Positions 51,536 to 59,995 of a stretch of DNA of 64,000 bases are shown one piece after another. A model generated the notes under the pieces. It was not told the origin of the DNA. It saw nothing but the letters and a program-made list of their open reading frames with translations, and made no database searches. The stretch is from Bordetella parapertussis (GTDB lineage: Bacteria; Pseudomonadota; Gammaproteobacteria; Burkholderiales; Casimicrobiaceae), in contig CALQLA020000004.1 in the NCBI GenBank assembly GCA_943331295.2, forward strand, positions 62,001-126,000, read 5' to 3'. The translations under genes and the position numbers were made by a program. The first letter of the stretch is position 1. Each line of letters starts with the position of its first letter.

Positions 51536-53247
51536 GTCCCCTCGCGCCAGCGGCGCTCCGCGTCGTCCCACGCGGCGAGCGGCTGCAGGTCGGGCACCCA
51601 CGCGAGGCCGCTTTTCGCGTCGGACGACACCGCATCCGGCGTGACCACGACGTCGAGCAGCGCCGGTCGCGCGGCGAGCGCGCGATCGATCGCGGCCGGC
51701 AGGTCCTCGGCGCGCGTGACGCGCTCGGCGTGCATGCCGAAGGCCCGCGCCATCGCCGCGTGGTCGGCGAACTGCAGCCGCGTGCCGACCACCCTGCCGT
51801 GCGTTTCCCGCTGGTCGTGCACCTCGATCTGCCAGGCGCCGTTGTTCGCGACGACGATCAGCACCGGGGCGCGGTGGCGCACCGCCGTGTCGACCTCCAT
51901 CGCGTTGAAGCCGAACGCGCCGTCGCCGGTGGCCACCGCGACGACGCGGTCCGGGCACGCGAGGCTGGCCGCGATGCCGAACGGCGTGCCGACGCCGATG
52001 CAGCCCAGCGTGCCGGGATCGAGCCACGTCGTCGCGGACAGGCCCGCCCGCGCGAAGCTGAGGAAGTCGCCTCCGTCGGCAACCACGATGGCGTCCGCGG
52101 GCAGGCGGTCCTGCAGGCAGGCCAGCAGCCGGTTCGGATGGATGCGCCCCTCCCCGTCCGACGGCGCCGCGCGCATCGACGCGCGGAGCTTCTGCACGCG
52201 CGACTCGTGCGCCTCGCGCAGCCCGCGGGCCCAATCGCGATCGACCGCGGGAACGCGCTCGACCGCCGCGGCGATGATCGCCTCCAGCGCGGCGCCGCAG
52301 TCGGCCAGGATCTCGACGTCGCCGCGACGATTGTCGCGAAGCTCCCCCGGCGTGTCGGCGATCCGCACGAAGCGGGCGTCCCCGAACACCGCGGGCGACC
52401 CGTAGGCGAGCTGGAAATCGAGCCGGCGCCCGAGTGTCAGCACCAGGTCCGCCTGCTGCATCACGGCGCCGCGCATCGCCGCCACGACCGACGGATGGCT
52501 GTCGGGAACGAGGCCGCGGCTCTCGCCGGTGTCGAGGTAGGCCGCGCCCAGCCGGTCCAGCAGCCGGAGAAGCGCCGGGCCCGCGCCGCGCGCACCGCGG
52601 CCGCTGATCACGAGCGGCCGGCGCGCCGACCACAGGCATTCGACCGCCGCCGCCACGCGTGCCGCATCGGGCGGGGTCAGCTGCCGCGGCTTGGCGCGCA
52701 GGTGCTCGTCGCGCTGCAGCGCCGAGGGCACCCGGTCGCGCAGCGTGTCGGTCGGGAAGTCGAGGTAGGACGGCCCGGGCTCGCCGCCCTCGCCCAGCGC
52801 GCGGGCGACGGCCTCGTCGAGCTCGCGCAGCACCTGCGAGGCTTCGCGCACGGTGCGCGCATAGCGCGTGATCGGGCGCACGAGGTCGGTGTGCACGATG
52901 TCCTGCAGCGCGCCGCGGTTCTCCTGCTCCCGCGGCGGCACGCCCGAGAGCACCAGCACGGGTGCCCGCGCCACGTGCGCATTGGCGATGCCGGTCATCG
53001 CGTTGGTGACGCCGGGGCCGGCGGTGACCAGCGCGACGCCGATGCGGCCGGTCAGCTCGCCGTAGGCGTGCGCCATGTAGACGGCCGCGCGCTCGTCGCG
53101 CACGTCGACGATCGCGATGCCCTCCGCGTCGAGGCGCATCCAGACCGGCATGATGTGCCCGCCGCAGAGGCCGAACACGCGGTCGACGCCGCGCGCCTTC
53201 AGGAAGCGGGCGATGAGTCCCGCGGTCGAGTCGGCGGAGATCGTCAT
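51532..53247 (-). CDS. ThDP-dependent enzyme, candidate 2-hydroxyacyl-CoA lyase
   Basis: The product is 571 aa with the three-domain acetolactate synthase/oxalyl-CoA decarboxylase/2-hydroxyacyl-CoA lyase architecture. The N-terminal PYR domain has VFGLCGGHIMPVWMR and the catalytic Glu52 in VDVRDERAAVYMAHAYG. The central domain reads RRPLVISGRGARGAG. The C-terminal PP domain has the ThDP motif GDGAFGFNAMEVDTAV...VVANN. General annotation would be acetolactate synthase-like, but ilvB is already present at 43.6 kb with its regulatory subunit. Being last in the mutase operon (31 nt after the large subunit), it more plausibly cleaves a 2-hydroxyacyl-CoA to formyl-CoA and a ketone or aldehyde. The substrate is inferred, not shown. 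Confidence 0.75.
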   Translation of the reverse strand: MTISADSTAGLIARFLKARGVDRVFGLCGGHIMPVWMRLDAEGIAIVDVRDERAAVYMAHAYGELTGRIGVALVTAGPGVTNAMTGIANAHVARAPVLVLSGVPPREQENRGALQDIVHTDLVRPITRYARTVREASQVLRELDEAVARALGEGGEPGPSYLDFPTDTLRDRVPSALQRDEHLRAKPRQLTPPDAARVAAAVECLWSARRPLVISGRGARGAGPALLRLLDRLGAAYLDTGESRGLVPDSHPSVVAAMRGAVMQQADLVLTLGRRLDFQLAYGSPAVFGDARFVRIADTPGELRDNRRGDVEILADCGAALEAIIAAAVERVPAVDRDWARGLREAHESRVQKLRASMRAAPSDGEGRIHPNRLLACLQDRLPADAIVVADGGDFLSFARAGLSATTWLDPGTLGCIGVGTPFGIAASLACPDRVVAVATGDGAFGFNAMEVDTAVRHRAPVLIVVANNGAWQIEVHDQRETHGRVVGTRLQFADHAAMARAFGMHAERVTRAEDLPAAIDRALAARPALLDVVVTPDAVSSDAKSGLAWVPDLQPLAAWDDAERRWREGT

Positions 53248-53278
53248 CGCGGCGGGCTGGCGTCGGGATCGCGCTGCG

Positions 53279-54961
53279 TCAGAACACCGGCGTCTCGCGA
53301 TACGTGCCCCAGAGCTTCTTGAGGCGCTCGATGATGTCGCCGGTCGTGGCGCCCGCCGCCACCAGCTCGATGGTGATCGGCATGATGTTCTGCGTCTCGT
53401 CCTTCGCCACCTCGACCAGGCGGTCGAGCAGCGCCTCGAGCTTCGCGTTGTCGCGCTCGCGGCGCACGCGCTGCAGCCGGTCGATCTGGCGGGTGGCGGT
53501 CGTCGCGTCGTACGGATGCAGTTCGATGTCGAACTTCTCGTCCTTCTCGACGTAGCGGTTGACGCCGATCACCGGCTTCTCGCCGCTGGCCTTGCGCAGC
53601 GCGGTCTGGTAGGCGAAGTCGGCGATCCGGCGCTGGAACCAGCTCTCGGCAGTCATCTTGATGGTGCCCCCGCCCTTGTCGACCTCGTCGATGATCGCGA
53701 AGATCGCCCGCTCGTAGTCGGTGGTGAGGCTTTCCAGGAAATACGAGCCGCCCAGCGGGTCGACGACGTTGGCCACGCCGCTCTCGTCGGCGACGATCTG
53801 CTGCGTGCGCAGCGCGATCTTCATCGCCTCCTCGGTCGGGATCGCGAACGCCTCGTCCATGCCGTTGGTGTGCAGGCTCTGCGCGCCGCCCAGCACCGCC
53901 GCCAGCGCCTGCAGCCCCGTGCGCACGACGTTGATCTGGTACTGCGGCTTGGTGAGCGAGGCGGCGGCGGTCTGGCAGTGGAAGCGCAGCCGCATCGACT
54001 CCGGGTTCTTCGCGCCGAAGCGCTCCTTCATGATCTTGGCGTACACGCGGCGCACCGCGCGGAACTTCGCGATCTCCTCGAAGAAATCGGCCTGGCAGAC
54101 GAAGAAGAACGCGAGCCGAGGCGCGAACTCGTCGACGTGCATCCCGGTCTTGGTCACCTCCTCGACGTACGTGATCAGGTTGCACATCGTGAACGCCACC
54201 TCGTCCACCGGCGAGCTGCCCGCCTCCGAGATGTGGTAGCCCGAGATGTTGATCGGGTTGTAGCGCTTCATGTTGCGCGCGCAGTAGGTGATGCAGTCGC
54301 GGACGATCCGCACCGACGGCGCGATCGGGTAGATCCATTCCTTCTGCGACTGGTATTCCTTGAGGATGTCGGCCTGGATCGTGCCGGAGAGCCTGTTCAG
54401 GTCGTAGCCCTTCTTCTGCGCCAGCGCCACGTACATCGCGAGCAGGATCCACGCGCTCGGGTTGATCGTCATCGACACCGAGATCTTCTCGAGGTCGATG
54501 CCGTCGAACAGGTGCTCCATGTCGGCGAGCGTGTCGATCGCGACGCCCTCGCGGCCGACCTCGCCCTCGCTCATCGCGTGGTCGCTGTCGTAGCCCATCA
54601 GCGTGGGCATGTCGAAGTCGGTGGACAGGCCCGTCTGGCCCTGCGCGATCAGGTACTTGAACCGCTGGTTGGTGTCCTCGGCGGTGCCGAAGCCGGCGAT
54701 CTGCCGCATCGTCCACGTCCGGCCGCGGTACATCGTTGGGTAGGGCCCGCGCGTGAACGGGTACTGTCCCGGCAGGCCGATGTCCTCGATCGGCGTATCG
54801 GCCAGGTCGAGCGCGGTGTACGTGCGCTTGACCGGGAATCCGCCCAGCGTGGTGAACTCCGCCTGCCGCTCCGGCGCGCGCGCGACGAACTTCGCGACTT
54901 CGTCCTGCTCCCACGCCGCCACCTGCGCGGCCAGCTCGCGTTGCGTCTTCGGATCGATCAT
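53279..54961 (-). CDS. B12-dependent acyl-CoA mutase large subunit, 2-hydroxyisobutyryl-CoA mutase type
   Basis: The product is 560 aa, the substrate-binding TIM-barrel subunit of the methylmalonyl-CoA mutase superfamily without a B12 domain. Aligned by eye to P. shermanii MCM, the pocket residues differ. Tyr89 becomes Ile88 (WTMRQIAGFG), Ala116 becomes Asp115 (GLSTDFDMPT) and Arg207 becomes Gln206 (KEYQSQKEW). His244 is kept as His243 (SGYHISEAG). Ile/Asp/Gln are the diagnostic residues of 2-hydroxyisobutyryl-CoA mutase (Ile90/Asp117/Gln208 in HcmA). Loss of Arg argues against a dicarboxylic substrate. It should isomerise 2-hydroxyisobutyryl-CoA or a related ester to a 3-hydroxyacyl-CoA. ATG overlaps the MeaB-like stop (ATGA). 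Confidence 0.85.
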   Translation of the reverse strand: MIDPKTQRELAAQVAAWEQDEVAKFVARAPERQAEFTTLGGFPVKRTYTALDLADTPIEDIGLPGQYPFTRGPYPTMYRGRTWTMRQIAGFGTAEDTNQRFKYLIAQGQTGLSTDFDMPTLMGYDSDHAMSEGEVGREGVAIDTLADMEHLFDGIDLEKISVSMTINPSAWILLAMYVALAQKKGYDLNRLSGTIQADILKEYQSQKEWIYPIAPSVRIVRDCITYCARNMKRYNPINISGYHISEAGSSPVDEVAFTMCNLITYVEEVTKTGMHVDEFAPRLAFFFVCQADFFEEIAKFRAVRRVYAKIMKERFGAKNPESMRLRFHCQTAAASLTKPQYQINVVRTGLQALAAVLGGAQSLHTNGMDEAFAIPTEEAMKIALRTQQIVADESGVANVVDPLGGSYFLESLTTDYERAIFAIIDEVDKGGGTIKMTAESWFQRRIADFAYQTALRKASGEKPVIGVNRYVEKDEKFDIELHPYDATTATRQIDRLQRVRRERDNAKLEALLDRLVEVAKDETQNIMPITIELVAAGATTGDIIERLKKLWGTYRETPVF

Positions 54962-55947
54962 GACTCTCCTCCAAGATTGAGTTCGCGCAGGAGCTGTATG
55001 GCCGCGGTGTGCGGCGACAGCGTCCTCGCGTCGAGTTGTTCCAGCAGCGCCGACACCTTGCCGTTCCGGTGCCGCGCGAATTGGTCGCGCAGGATTTCCT
55101 CCCCCGCCTTGAACAGGCGCCGTTCCGCGATCAGCGCGCGGCGGGTGGCGATCTCGCCGCTCGCGGCGAGCGCCTCGCGGTGGCCGTCGATCGCGGCGAC
55201 GAGCTCGCCGATGCCCTCGCTCCGGGCCGAGCTGGTGGCGATCACGGGCGCGCGCCACGCCGGCGCCGATCCGAAGCCTTCCGCCCCCGGGCGCCCGAGC
55301 CCCATCGCCAGCATGTTCTTGAGGTCGGCGATGGTCCGGTTCGCATCGGCCCGGTCGCACTTGCTGACGACGTGGATGTCCGCGATCTCGAGGATGCCCG
55401 CCTTGATCGCCTGGATGTCGTCGCCCAGGCCCGGTGCCGACACGACGACCGTGGTGTGCGCCGCGCGGACGATGTCGACTTCGTCCTGCCCCACGCCCAC
55501 CGTCTCGATCATCACCACGTCGTAGCCCGCGGCGTCGAGCACGTCGACCACTTCCAGCGCGCCGCGCGCGAGGCCGCCCAGCGCGCCTCGCGTGGCCATG
55601 CTGCGCACGTAGACGCCGGGGTCGCCGCCGAGTTCGCCCATGCGGATGCGGTCGCCCAGGATCGCGCCGCCGGAGAACGGGCTCGACGGGTCGATCGCGA
55701 CGATGGCGACGCGCCGGCCGGTGCGCCGGATCGCCGCCGCGAGCAGCGCGACCAGCGTCGACTTGCCGCTGCCGGGGACGCCGGTGACGCCGACGACGTG
55801 CGCGCGCCCGGCGCGGCGGAAGATCTCGTCGAGCGCGGGCCGTGCCTCGGGCGTGCCGTTCTCGGCGCGCGTGGCGAGCCGCGCGACGGCGCGCACGTTG
55901 CCCGCGGTCACGCCGGCGACGAGGTCCCCCGACGGTACGTAGGCCAT
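54958..55947 (-). CDS. MeaB/ArgK-type G3E GTPase, mutase chaperone
   Basis: The product is 329 aa. It is a GTPase that loads adenosylcobalamin into B12 mutases and protects or reactivates them. Walker A is GVPGSGKST (56-64). IVAIDPSSPFSGGAILGDRIRM, FVRSMATRG-type VRSMATRGALGGLA and IETVGVGQDEVDI (switch and magnesium site) are conserved. SKCDRADAN stands at the base-specificity position. Start overlaps the ligase stop (TGATG) and its stop overlaps the mutase start (ATGA), so it is stoichiometrically coupled to the large subunit, as meaH is in known 2-hydroxyisobutyrate clusters. Confidence 0.92.
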   Translation of the reverse strand: MAYVPSGDLVAGVTAGNVRAVARLATRAENGTPEARPALDEIFRRAGRAHVVGVTGVPGSGKSTLVALLAAAIRRTGRRVAIVAIDPSSPFSGGAILGDRIRMGELGGDPGVYVRSMATRGALGGLARGALEVVDVLDAAGYDVVMIETVGVGQDEVDIVRAAHTTVVVSAPGLGDDIQAIKAGILEIADIHVVSKCDRADANRTIADLKNMLAMGLGRPGAEGFGSAPAWRAPVIATSSARSEGIGELVAAIDGHREALAASGEIATRRALIAERRLFKAGEEILRDQFARHRNGKVSALLEQLDARTLSPHTAAIQLLRELNLGGES

Positions 55948-57386
55948 CAGGCCGCGCCGCCGTCCGCGTCGAGGCGGCGGTTCATCTCGCGGAAGACCTC
56001 GCGGTCGTCGACCACGCGCTTGGCCTTGAAGTCGGTGCGCGGGAACGTGCCGGGCGCAACGACCTCGACCTTCGCCCGCAGCCCGAGCATCTTCTGCAGC
56101 GCCTTCGACGTGTCGTCGCGCAGCGCGCGCAGCGACGCGTCGCCGCCCGCCTGCACCGGCGCCGCGGCCTCGATGCGGACCAGGAGCTCGTCCATCGCGC
56201 CATCGCGCGAAATGACGATCCGGTGCTCGCCGCCGTAGCCTTCGAGCCTGTTCATCACGGCGTCGACTTCGCTCGGATAGACGTTCTCGCCGCGGATCGT
56301 GAACATGTCGTCGATGCGCCCGAACACGCCCTGCGGCAGCCGGGGATACGTGCGCCCGCAGGGATTGGGGCCGTTCTCCCACAGCGTCAGGTCGCCCGAC
56401 ATCAGCCGGATCATCGGCTGCGACGTGCGCTCGAGGTGCGTGTAGACGGGCGTCCCGCGCTGGCCGTAGGGCACGCGGTGGTAGGTCTGCGGATCGCAGA
56501 CCTCGGTGTAGATGATGTCCTGCCAGCAGAGCATGCCGTCGGTCTCGGCGGTGCCGGCGACGTTCATGAACGGCGTCATCTCGGCCATCGAGCCGCAGTC
56601 GATCACGCGGGCTCCGTACGCGGCGGCGATGCGATCGCGGACGCCGGGCACCGAGGCGCCGGGCTCGCCGGAGAAGAACATCGTCTTCAGGCCGAAGGCG
56701 CGCGGGTCGTAGCCTTCCGCGACGGCGACCTCGGCCAGGTGCAGCGCGAACGACGGCGTGCCGTAGAACGCGGTCGGCTTCATCGCGTCGAGCCACATCG
56801 CGGCGCGCGCCGTCATGCCCGGGGCGCCGGCGCCGAACGGGAAGGCCTTGGTGTGCAGCCGCTCGGCGCCGGACAGCGTGCCCCACGAGCCCATGTAGAG
56901 GCTGAAGATCGCCGCGATGAACACCGTGTCGCCGGGGCGTATGCCCATCCCCCACATGATCCGCGCATGCGCGTTGGCGATGGCGTCCCAGTCCGCGCGC
57001 CCGATGCCGAACGACGTCGGGCGGCCCGTCGTGCCCGACGTGCCGTGGATGTGGTGGATCTCGCTTTCCGGCACGCAGAGGTAGTCGCCGAACGGGGGCG
57101 TCCTCGCCTGCGCGTCGCGGAGGTCCTTCTTCGAGATCACCGGCACTCGCGCCTCGAAATCCTCGAGCGAGCGCAGCTGGTCGGGGTGGAAGCCCGCGTC
57201 CTCCCACTTGCGGCGGTAGAACGGCGCGTGCTCCCACGCGTGGCGGGTGACTTCCTTCAGGCGCTCGAGGATCGCGCGCTCGCGATCGGCGGCGGGCATC
57301 GTCTCGCGCTTGGGGAACCAGTAGCGCGAGCCCGCCGTCGGCAGGTAGGCGGCGTCGTAGCGCGGGGGAAAGGTCCAGGATTCCAT
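55947..57386 (-). CDS. PaaK-like adenylate-forming CoA ligase
   Basis: The product is 479 aa, of the phenylacetate-CoA ligase family. The phosphate loop is HGTSGTTGRPTSFG (residues 114-127). The adenylate region contains CGSMAEMTPF, and ERTSQPMIRLMSGDLTLWENG lies before the C-terminal domain. RGENVYPSEVDAVMNR is typical of the family. No ring-degradation (paa) genes are nearby, so the substrate is probably the acid whose CoA ester feeds the mutase, for example 2-hydroxyisobutyrate. That assignment comes from the operon, not from binding-pocket residues. It lies 21 nt after the small subunit gene. Confidence 0.83.
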   Translation of the reverse strand: MESWTFPPRYDAAYLPTAGSRYWFPKRETMPAADRERAILERLKEVTRHAWEHAPFYRRKWEDAGFHPDQLRSLEDFEARVPVISKKDLRDAQARTPPFGDYLCVPESEIHHIHGTSGTTGRPTSFGIGRADWDAIANAHARIMWGMGIRPGDTVFIAAIFSLYMGSWGTLSGAERLHTKAFPFGAGAPGMTARAAMWLDAMKPTAFYGTPSFALHLAEVAVAEGYDPRAFGLKTMFFSGEPGASVPGVRDRIAAAYGARVIDCGSMAEMTPFMNVAGTAETDGMLCWQDIIYTEVCDPQTYHRVPYGQRGTPVYTHLERTSQPMIRLMSGDLTLWENGPNPCGRTYPRLPQGVFGRIDDMFTIRGENVYPSEVDAVMNRLEGYGGEHRIVISRDGAMDELLVRIEAAAPVQAGGDASLRALRDDTSKALQKMLGLRAKVEVVAPGTFPRTDFKAKRVVDDREVFREMNRRLDADGGAA

Positions 57387-57407
57387 CGTGCTCTCCGGCG
57401 GGTGGGG

Positions 57408-57824
57408 TCAGCGCGGACCGCGCTCGGCGACGGCCCGGCGCACCATTGCGACGATGGCGTCCGGCGGCGTGTCCTGCAGCATGATCTCCTTCACGCCCAT
57501 CGCCTTCAGTTCGACGACGTCGGGGTCGGGGATCACGCCGCCGCCCACGACCAGGATGTCGGTGGCGTCGCGCTCCTTCAGGAGCCTCAGGATCTTCGGG
57601 AACACGGTCATGTGCGCGCCGGACAGGATGCTGATGCCGATGACGTCGACATCCTCCTGCACGGCAGCGTCGATCACCTCTTCGGGCGTGCGGTGGAGTC
57701 CGGTGTAGATGACGTCCATGCCGGCGTCGCGCAGCGTCCGGGCGACGATCTTCACCCCGCGGTCGTGGCCGTCGAGGCCGACCTTGGCGATGAGCACGCG
57801 AATGGGTGCTTCGGGGTTGTCCAC
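57408..57824 (-). CDS. B12-binding small subunit of acyl-CoA mutase
   Basis: The product is 138 aa from a GTG preceded by ggagg. It is a stand-alone cobalamin-binding Rossmann domain. The DxHxxG motif is LDGHDRG with axial ligand His20; SxL appears as SIL at residues 65-67, and VVGGGVIPDPDVV contains the GG loop. Separate small subunits occur in isobutyryl-CoA and 2-hydroxyisobutyryl-CoA mutases, while most methylmalonyl-CoA mutases carry this domain fused to the catalytic chain. It is the first gene of the operon; the partner large subunit is the fourth. Confidence 0.93.
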   Translation of the reverse strand: MDNPEAPIRVLIAKVGLDGHDRGVKIVARTLRDAGMDVIYTGLHRTPEEVIDAAVQEDVDVIGISILSGAHMTVFPKILRLLKERDATDILVVGGGVIPDPDVVELKAMGVKEIMLQDTPPDAIVAMVRRAVAERGPR

Positions 57825-57890
57825 GCTGTTCCTCCAGGGGCAAAGGGTGACGATCCGCGGGCGGATCCCGCGATGGCAGCTATTTTTTGA

Positions 57891-57906
57891 ATACGGTATA
57901 CAGTAT
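57891..57906. promoter_or_regulatory. Candidate GntR operator
   Basis: atacggtatacagtat is a 16-bp palindrome with one mismatched pair centred on GTATAC, a common core of GntR-family operators. It covers the -10 box of the mutase operon promoter, so binding would block RNA polymerase. The gntR gene at the other end of the cluster is the likely source of the repressor. Confidence 0.6.
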
Positions 57907-57928
57907 GCGATAACAAAATCCGTGTCAA
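57900..57928 (-). promoter_or_regulatory. Promoter of the mutase/ligase/lyase operon
   Basis: On the minus strand a perfect TTGACA (57923-57928) and TACTGT (57900-57905) are separated by exactly 17 bp. The expected transcript start is about 70 nt before the GTG of the small subunit gene. This is the best-matched -35 box I found in the window. Confidence 0.7.
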
Positions 57929-58022
57929 CGGCCCCGAGGGGGCGACAAGCGATCGCGCGCCTGCCAGGCGCGATGCCGGATCGACCGGGCGCCGCCGTCC
58001 ACTGGCGGGCACGGCGCCGCCC

Positions 58023-59183
58023 TCAGTGCAGGCTGTCGGCCTCGCTGTCCGCCTTGAACAGCAGGACGAGGCCCGTCCCGGGATCGCGGTCGGCGTGGAC
58101 ACCGGAACGGACGCGAACGTCGGCGACGCGACATTCGCGCAGGAGGTCCGTCAGCATCGCGACGACGTCGGCGACGCGGTCCTGCAGGTAGAGCGGGCAG
58201 CGGAAGCCCTCGGCGTCGCGCGGCTCGAACGGCGACGACAGCGACAGCCGGATCTCCCCGCCGTGCGGCGCATCCGGCGTCCGGTGCGCGCTGATGACGG
58301 CCGTGGGCTCGCCGACGCTCGCGCGGAGCTTCCGCACGGCATTGCTGACGAAGACGTGAGCGCTGGCTTCGCGCTGCGCGAGGCGCCCGTGCAGCACGGC
58401 CGGCAACAGCCAGTCGGGTGCCCGCGGCATCGCGAGCACCGAAGCACCGTGCCGCGCGAGTTCCTGGCTCAGCATCCGGGTGAACGGCACGCCCCACTTG
58501 CCGACGGTGCGTCCGGCAAGGAGGTCGAGCCCGGGTCTGGCCAGCGCGGTGCCGACGAGAAAGCGCAGGCCGACGGTCTCGTGCCCCGCCGCGAGCGGCA
58601 TCGGCGCCGGCGCCAGCACGCGCGCGGGCATCGGCGCACTGGCGGAATCGGGCAGTCGCTGCCACGCCAGGATTTCGGGCAGGCGGCCGACGTCGATCGC
58701 GTCGGCGCCGACGAGCGCGTCGGCCAGGCCGAAGTTCTCGTTGCCCGCCAGCGCGCCGTGCTCGCGCAGCAGCGCGGCCAGCGCCTCCGGCGCGGCAAGG
58801 GTTCCGGCAAGCGGCCCCGCCGCGGCGCCGCCTTCGGCGCCGGCGACGATGACGATCGGGATCGCGAACGTCGTGATCGCGACTCCGGGCCCGGCGGCGA
58901 GCGACGCGTCCCGCCACGCGCGGTCGAGCGTCCGCCAGAGCTGGCGCGCGACCGCCACCGACGGCACACCCCGGAACACCGCCGCGAGGCCTGCGCCCTC
59001 GCCTTCGAGCCGCGCCGACAGCGCGGCGCCGAGGTCGCGGCCGAGAGCATCGGCCTGCACGCCCGTATGCGCGGCAAGGCTGCTCTCCGCGAGGCGATGG
59101 AGCGCGGCAATGTCCGCGGGAACGTCGCACGGCTCGGGAAACGTGCGCGGATCGGCGAGTGCGGCGGCGATGTCAGCGTTCAT
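58023..59183 (-). CDS. Uncharacterised protein (386 aa)
   Basis: The product is 386 aa from ATG 59183 (MNADIAAALADPRTF). I do not recognise a family with confidence. It is alanine-rich, soluble-looking and lacks a signal peptide or clear transmembrane segments. More distinctive stretches are NENFGLADALVGADAID, AGRTVGKWGVPFTRMLSQELARHGASVLAMPRAPDWLLPAVL and SLSSPFEPRDAEGFRCPLYLQDRVADVV. Codon use and third-position GC fit neighbouring genes, so it is a real CDS. It lies upstream of and divergent from the universal stress protein gene, and 95 bp beyond the mutase operon promoter, so it is not part of that transcript. Confidence 0.75.
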   Translation of the reverse strand: MNADIAAALADPRTFPEPCDVPADIAALHRLAESSLAAHTGVQADALGRDLGAALSARLEGEGAGLAAVFRGVPSVAVARQLWRTLDRAWRDASLAAGPGVAITTFAIPIVIVAGAEGGAAAGPLAGTLAAPEALAALLREHGALAGNENFGLADALVGADAIDVGRLPEILAWQRLPDSASAPMPARVLAPAPMPLAAGHETVGLRFLVGTALARPGLDLLAGRTVGKWGVPFTRMLSQELARHGASVLAMPRAPDWLLPAVLHGRLAQREASAHVFVSNAVRKLRASVGEPTAVISAHRTPDAPHGGEIRLSLSSPFEPRDAEGFRCPLYLQDRVADVVAMLTDLLRECRVADVRVRSGVHADRDPGTGLVLLFKADSEADSLH

Positions 59184-59328
59184 CCGGTCGATTTTCGCAT
59201 GCGCGCGGGGGGACCGCCACGGGATGCGATAATCCGGCACGCGCGTGCCCGACCTTGCTTTGCGTCAATATCGCGCGCGATGACACCGACCATAATTCAA
59301 ACAGCCCCAGCGTCGAAAGGAGTGCACC

Positions 59329-59772
59329 ATGTACAAGAATCTGCTTGTTGCCACCGATGGTTCCAAACTCTCCGGCAAGGCCGTGGTAACCGCAATAACG
59401 CTGGCCCAGGCACTCGGCGCCAAGGTCACGGCGTTCTACGCGGCGCCCGACTACCCGATGCCGGCGTACGCCGACGGTGTCGTCTATGAGCCCGTGTCGC
59501 GGAAGGAATACGCGAAGCTCGCCGCACAGGACTCGGAAAAGATCCTCGACGCAGTCGCCGCGAAGGCGGCCGAGGCCGGCATCGAGTGCAAGACGACGTT
59601 CTCGATCGCGGCAGCGCCGTGGGAAGCGATCCTCGACGCCGCGAAGAAGAACAAGTGCGACGCGATCGTCATGGCCTCGCACGGACGGCGCGGACTGTCC
59701 GCCGTGCTGCTCGGCAGCGAGACGCAGAAGGTGCTGACGCACACCAAGCTGCCGGTGATGGTCGTCCGCTGA
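59329..59772 (+). CDS. Universal stress protein (UspA family)
   Basis: The product is 147 aa. It begins MYKNLLVATDGSKLSGKAVVTAITLAQALGAKVTAFY. The C-terminal ATP-binding signature has MASHGRRGLSAVLLGSETQKVLTHTKLPVMVVR, close to the G-2X-G-9X-G(S/T) nucleotide-binding pattern. Such proteins form dimers and respond to starvation or oxidative stress. gaaaggag lies 5-12 nt before the ATG. It is monocistronic, followed by a strong terminator. Confidence 0.93.
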   Translation: MYKNLLVATDGSKLSGKAVVTAITLAQALGAKVTAFYAAPDYPMPAYADGVVYEPVSRKEYAKLAAQDSEKILDAVAAKAAEAGIECKTTFSIAAAPWEAILDAAKKNKCDAIVMASHGRRGLSAVLLGSETQKVLTHTKLPVMVVR

Positions 59773-59827
59773 TTACCCCAAGGGGCGACGGCGCGCGTCG
59801 GGTCCCGTCCGCGCCGCCTCCCCGTGC

Positions 59828-59855
59828 AAGGGCGCCTTCGCGGCGCCCTTTTTTT
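59828..59855 (+). terminator. Rho-independent terminator after the universal stress gene
   Basis: aagggcgcc pairs with ggcgccctt around a ttcgc loop and is followed by a run of T residues. It lies about 55 bp after the stop codon. Confidence 0.9.
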
Positions 59856-59995
59856 GTCGCCCGCGTCGCGACGGCGCCTCCCTTGCCCGTCCGCGCCCCC
59901 CGCGCTGCCGCGTGCACCGCCCCTTCCGCGGCGGAAAGCCCCTGCCTGTCGGCCGCTCGCGCTAAAATGATCGTTTTTCCAAGAAGAACAATGCC

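Noticed and set aside
51532-53247. A second biosynthetic acetolactate synthase
   Set aside because: A complete ilvB-ilvH pair exists at 43-45 kb, this gene has no regulatory subunit, and it belongs to the mutase/ligase operon.
53279-57824. Methylmalonyl-CoA mutase (mcmA/mutB) annotation for the B12 mutase
   Set aside because: Tyr89 and Arg207, which hold the methylmalonyl carboxylate, are replaced by Ile and Gln, and the Ala116 position carries Asp as in 2-hydroxyisobutyryl-CoA mutases.
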